Assembly (NCBI GenBank): GCA_965230485.1
Contig: CBDDLA010000001.1
Span: 3,787,877-3,851,876, forward strand
Source of the DNA: Putridiphycobacter sp965230485
GTDB taxonomy: Bacteria; Bacteroidota; Bacteroidia; Flavobacteriales_D; Crocinitomicaceae
Direction: 5' to 3'
Length of the DNA stretch: 64,000 nucleotides
Shown piece after piece: positions 61,302-64,000 of this stretch (position 1 is the first letter of the stretch; each line of letters begins with the position of its first letter). The notes below the pieces were generated by a model. That model was not told the DNA's origin. It saw nothing but the letters and a program-made list of their open reading frames with translations, and did no database searches. A program made the translations under genes and the position numbers.

Positions 61302-62312
61302 TTAAGGTACCTGGACCTGCTCAATAATACGTTTGACGATATCGGCTTGGGTGATGTCTTCTGCCTCGGCCTCATAAGTCAAACCAATTCTATGTTGCAT
61401 TACATCTGCACAAATTGCCCTTACATCTTCTGGAATTACGAATCCGCGTCTATTTAAAAAAGCGTATGCTTTGGCAGCTAGTGCTAAGTTTATTGATGCA
61501 CGAGGAGAAGCTCCAAAGCCAATTAAAAATTCTAAATCCTTAATCCCTTGTTCATCCGGATTTCTAGTTGCAAATACTAGGTCAACAATGTATTGTTCTA
61601 TTTTCTCATCCAGGTATACGGCCTTTACTAGTTCTTTAGCCTTGAGAATCTCTTCTAATGATACAGCCTTTGATGCTTTGGGAAACCCTTCCTTTGAAAT
61701 ATTTTGCCTTATGATCAGCTTTTCTTCAGCTTTGGATGGATAATCTAGGTTAACCTTTAGCATAAAACGATCTACTTGAGCTTCTGGTAGGGGATATGTT
61801 CCTTCTTGCTCTACAGGGTTTTGGGTGGCCAAAACTAAAAATGGTTTTGGAAGTTCAAATGTCTTTTCTCCAATAGTGATTTGCCTTTCTTGCATTGCTT
61901 CTAAAAGTGCACTTTGAACTTTTGCTGGAGCTCTATTAATTTCATCTGCAAGCACAAAATTGGCAAAAATAGGTCCTTTCTTAACATTAAATTCCTCATT
62001 TTTTTGACTGTAAATCATGGTTCCAATGACATCAGCTGGCAATAAATCAGGAGTAAATTGAATTCGACTAAAATTTCCACCAATTGTATCAGATAGGGTT
62101 TTGATAGCAAGTGTTTTGGCTAAACCAGGAACACCTTCTAATAAAACGTGACCATTAGCCAATAACCCAATAAGTAATCTATCAATCATATAGTCCTGCC
62201 CAACAATTACCTTGTCAATTTCAAGTTTCATTAGGTCGAGAAAACTACTTTCTTGCTGAATTTTTTCGTTAATTTCTTGAATACTTGTACTAGTACTATT
62301 GAGTGTTTCCAT
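61302..62312 (-). CDS. MoxR-family AAA+ ATPase of the Bat operon
   Basis: 336 residues. Walker A GVPGLAKT, Walker B LADEINRAPAKVQSALLEAMQERQ, ATQNPVEQEGTYPLPEAQVDRF and a lid with GFGASPRASINLALAAKAYAFLN. It is the first gene of an eight-gene minus-strand operon (moxR-DUF58-membrane protein-batABCDE). It is the paralogue of the stand-alone copy at 14435-15400. Confidence 0.95.
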   Translation of the reverse strand: METLNSTSTSIQEINEKIQQESSFLDLMKLEIDKVIVGQDYMIDRLLIGLLANGHVLLEGVPGLAKTLAIKTLSDTIGGNFSRIQFTPDLLPADVIGTMIYSQKNEEFNVKKGPIFANFVLADEINRAPAKVQSALLEAMQERQITIGEKTFELPKPFLVLATQNPVEQEGTYPLPEAQVDRFMLKVNLDYPSKAEEKLIIRQNISKEGFPKASKAVSLEEILKAKELVKAVYLDEKIEQYIVDLVFATRNPDEQGIKDLEFLIGFGASPRASINLALAAKAYAFLNRRGFVIPEDVRAICADVMQHRIGLTYEAEAEDITQADIVKRIIEQVQVP

Positions 62313-62334
62313 AATGTGTGTAAAATTTCCTACA

Positions 62335-62342
62335 CAAATTTA
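62335..62342 (-). promoter_or_regulatory. Probable -7 box of the MoxR/Bat operon
   Basis: The complement of 62335-62342 reads TAAATTTG, an exact TAnnTTTG match, 23 bases before the ATG at 62312. Confidence 0.5.
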
Positions 62343-62412
62343 TTTATAGCCTTATAAAGTGAATTGAAAAGCTGTGTTAAAAACTGTTAAGATATTGTTT
62401 TATGAAATTCGT

Positions 62413-63225
62413 TTATTGACGCTTATAATAATTAATAGCGTTTCTTACACTTCCATGTTCGACCAATAGTTTTTTGGCAGTGATTTTGTCTACCCCAATT
62501 GCATCCATTATCATTTTCTGACCTCTTTCCACTAATTTGTCATTGCTAAGTTGCATATCAACCATTTTGTTTCCCTTAACCTTGCCTAAACCAATCATCA
62601 GGCTAGTAGAAATCATGTTCAAAACTAGTTTTTGAGATGTGCCAGATTTCATTCTTGTGCTTCCAGTCACAAATTCAGGTCCAACAACTGGAACAATAGC
62701 ATGATTGGCAATTATAGAAAGTGGACTGCCAGGATTATTAGTTATACCGCAGGTTATAGATCCGATTTCATTGGCCTTTTTAATAGCACCCAAAACATAA
62801 GGCGTTGTGCCTGAAGCAGCAATGCCTATCAGAGAATCTTTGTTTGTAAAATTATGTTCAGTTAAGTCATGCCATCCTTGCTTGGTGTCATCTTCAGCAA
62901 ATTCTACGGCTTTTCTTATAGCTGTATCTCCTCCGGCAATTAATCCGATAACCAAATCATGCGATACTCCAAAAGTTGGAGGACATTCACTTGCATCAAC
63001 AATGCCAAGTCTTCCGCTAGTTCCTGCACCAATATAAAAAAGTCTTCCTCCTATTTTCATATTTTTTAATGCCGCCTCGACAAAATTTGTAATAGAAGGA
63101 ATGCATTCTTTGACAGCAAACGCCACTTTATGATCTTCTTCATTAATTGCTGTAAGAATATCAGCAGGTGGCATTTTTTCTAAGTCATTATGCAAAGAAT
63201 CTTGCTCAGTAATTTTATTAACCAT
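62413..63225 (-). CDS. murQ: N-acetylmuramic acid 6-phosphate etherase MurQ
   Basis: 270 residues, the usual length in Bacteroidota. It cleaves the lactyl ether of MurNAc-6-P to GlcNAc-6-P in peptidoglycan recycling. The SIS-fold motifs are visible: GRLFYIGAGTSGRLGIVDASECPPTFG (with the catalytic Glu), GIAASGTTPYVLGAI, GSTRMKSGTSQKLVLNMIST, and KKLLVEHGSVRNAI at the end. The sugar donor in this window would be the glucosaminidase at 16858. A possible -7 box lies at 63243-63250. Confidence 0.95.
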   Translation of the reverse strand: MVNKITEQDSLHNDLEKMPPADILTAINEEDHKVAFAVKECIPSITNFVEAALKNMKIGGRLFYIGAGTSGRLGIVDASECPPTFGVSHDLVIGLIAGGDTAIRKAVEFAEDDTKQGWHDLTEHNFTNKDSLIGIAASGTTPYVLGAIKKANEIGSITCGITNNPGSPLSIIANHAIVPVVGPEFVTGSTRMKSGTSQKLVLNMISTSLMIGLGKVKGNKMVDMQLSNDKLVERGQKMIMDAIGVDKITAKKLLVEHGSVRNAINYYKRQ

Positions 63226-63242
63226 ATGGTTGAAGTTTGAAC

Positions 63243-63250
63243 CAAAAATA
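63243..63250 (-). promoter_or_regulatory. Probable -7 box of murQ
   Basis: The complement reads TATTTTTG, an exact TAnnTTTG match, 18 bases before the ATG at 63225. Confidence 0.4.
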
Positions 63251-63286
63251 GAACTTTTTTAAAGGAATGCCGTATTTGTAGATATT

Positions 63287-63805
63287 ATGAAATATTTTTT
63301 AATTTTAATTGTATCTGCTTTATCATTTCACGTTCTTAGTCAAGACAAAGATGTTCAAATTATTGCAAGTATTCTAGATGATGATAATTCTAGTAAAAGA
63401 TTGACTGATTTTAGCATATCAATTTATGAAGGTGATAAGTTGGAAGTCGAAGTTCAACCCAAGGCAAATGGAAAAGTTCCACCAGTTAATATTCCAGTCG
63501 GTAAGTATTACCAAATTTTTATTAAAAAAGAGGGTTATGTAACAAAAATGGTGGAGCTGGACGCCAGAATTGATAGCATTGATAAAGCGCCAAACACTTT
63601 ATATCTAAAATTTGAAACAGGCCTTTTTAGAGAGGTTGATGGCATTGATTTTTCTAAAATTGAAAATAATCCAATAGTAAAGTTTTATTTTGATTCAGAG
63701 TATTTCTATAAATACGATAAAGAATATACCATGAACATGATAAAAATGATTGATGATTTAAAATTGTCAAAGTCAGCTAAAAATGGAAAAGCTGCCACTC
63801 AATAA
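63287..63805 (+). CDS. Small exported protein of unknown function
   Basis: 172 residues. The signal ends HVLS|QDKD. The mature part has a beta-sandwich start (VQIIASILDDDNSSKRLTDFSISIYEGDKLEVEV, GKYYQIFIKKEGYVTKMVELDA) that fits a CarboxypepD_reg/PEGA-like domain, then a helical C-terminal stretch (EYTMNMIKMIDDLKLSKSAK). No family name. It is divergent from murQ by 61 bases. Confidence 0.8.
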   Translation: MKYFLILIVSALSFHVLSQDKDVQIIASILDDDNSSKRLTDFSISIYEGDKLEVEVQPKANGKVPPVNIPVGKYYQIFIKKEGYVTKMVELDARIDSIDKAPNTLYLKFETGLFREVDGIDFSKIENNPIVKFYFDSEYFYKYDKEYTMNMIKMIDDLKLSKSAKNGKAATQ

Positions 63806-64000
63806 AAGATTACCGACTTGGTTCACTATTACGTTTTAGAACAGAGCTATTTTAATTATCATTTGATATAAATTCTTTATAAAGACAATCTAAACAGTAA
63901 CATTAAGCTCTCCAAAACTTATATGTTAAGGGTAGGGTAGCGTTCTATTCCTTTTTTATTAGCTTTTGAGCATATTATACTGTGATATATCTTATTTTTT
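63806..64000. other. Window-end stretch without a supported gene
   Basis: 195 AT-rich bases with no plus-strand ORF. One minus-strand frame is open from the edge to a TAA at 63919 (26 codons); this might be the tail of a gene outside the window but I cannot support it. No terminator is obvious after the gene ending at 63805. Confidence 0.5.

Noticed and set aside
63919..63999. Minus-strand frame open from the window end to TAA (26 codons)
   Set aside because: Too short to recognise; could be the end of a gene outside the window, but there is no evidence in the sequence.
1..64000. tRNA, rRNA or mobile elements
   Set aside because: No cloverleaf with a CCA-type end, no transposase or integrase frame and no terminal repeats were found by reading both strands.

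Overview
The window is AT-rich chromosomal DNA of a free-living member of the Bacteroidota, most like a marine-type Flavobacteriales. The evidence is: type IX secretion substrates of both kinds (two type A C-terminal sorting domains and one gliding-associated CHU_C tail), a complete MoxR-DUF58-BatABCDE operon, lipoproteins with short lipoboxes, promoter boxes of the form TAnnTTTG in place of a normal -10, almost no Shine-Dalgarno sequences, and signal peptides followed by Gln. It is mostly housekeeping and envelope genes; I see no prophage, insertion sequence, CRISPR array, rRNA or tRNA.

Layout. 1-2235: the 3' part of a beta-propeller gene cut by the window edge, and a small membrane-anchored protein. 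2250-5539 (minus): a probable envelope-polysaccharide operon (Gfo/Idh oxidoreductase, lipoprotein, polyprenyl sugar phosphotransferase). 5597-10590: an alpha/beta hydrolase, a lipoprotein/beta-barrel pair, a cystathionine beta-synthase-type enzyme, a metal/cobalamin receptor without signal peptide, and a MazG-like hydrolase. 10642-19727: a propeller-Y_Y_Y-SpoIIE phosphatase sensor, rplS, a lone MoxR, a rhomboid protease, a beta-barrel, a LysM glucosaminidase and a helical-repeat protein. 19820-24723: an MFS carrier, PlsC, PriA and a rhodanese lipoprotein. 24811-28764: a giant CHU_C adhesin with twelve near-identical modules. 29167-34449: a UMF1-type carrier, SurE, a TPM-domain protein and a TPR-LemA fusion. 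34536-44705: two type IX cargo proteins (one a subtilase) flanking an S4 protein, MeaB, an unknown exported protein and HtpG. 44809-49360 (minus): pheS, a LytTR regulator, a glutaminyl cyclase, rsmI and an MDR oxidoreductase. 49485-53884: small lipoproteins, a DUF4294-like exported protein, a thioesterase and RibB with a degenerate RibA half. 53956-62312 (minus): the Bat operon. 62413-63805: MurQ and a small exported protein.

How the parts fit. Much of the window serves the cell surface: Sec-exported barrels and binding proteins, type IX cargo, a periplasmic glutaminyl cyclase that probably caps the many exported proteins that begin with Gln, peptidoglycan turnover (glucosaminidase, MurQ), and the Bat/MoxR chaperone-like complex. 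The observations I rate highest are the Gln+1 rule together with its modifying enzyme, the RibB protein whose GTP cyclohydrolase II half has lost all three zinc cysteines, the exact 624-bp higher-order triplication inside the adhesin, the TPR-LemA fusion coupled to a TPM/zinc-ribbon protein, and a sigma-54-like promoter in front of htpG. I did not find a wholly new multi-gene system that I could defend.
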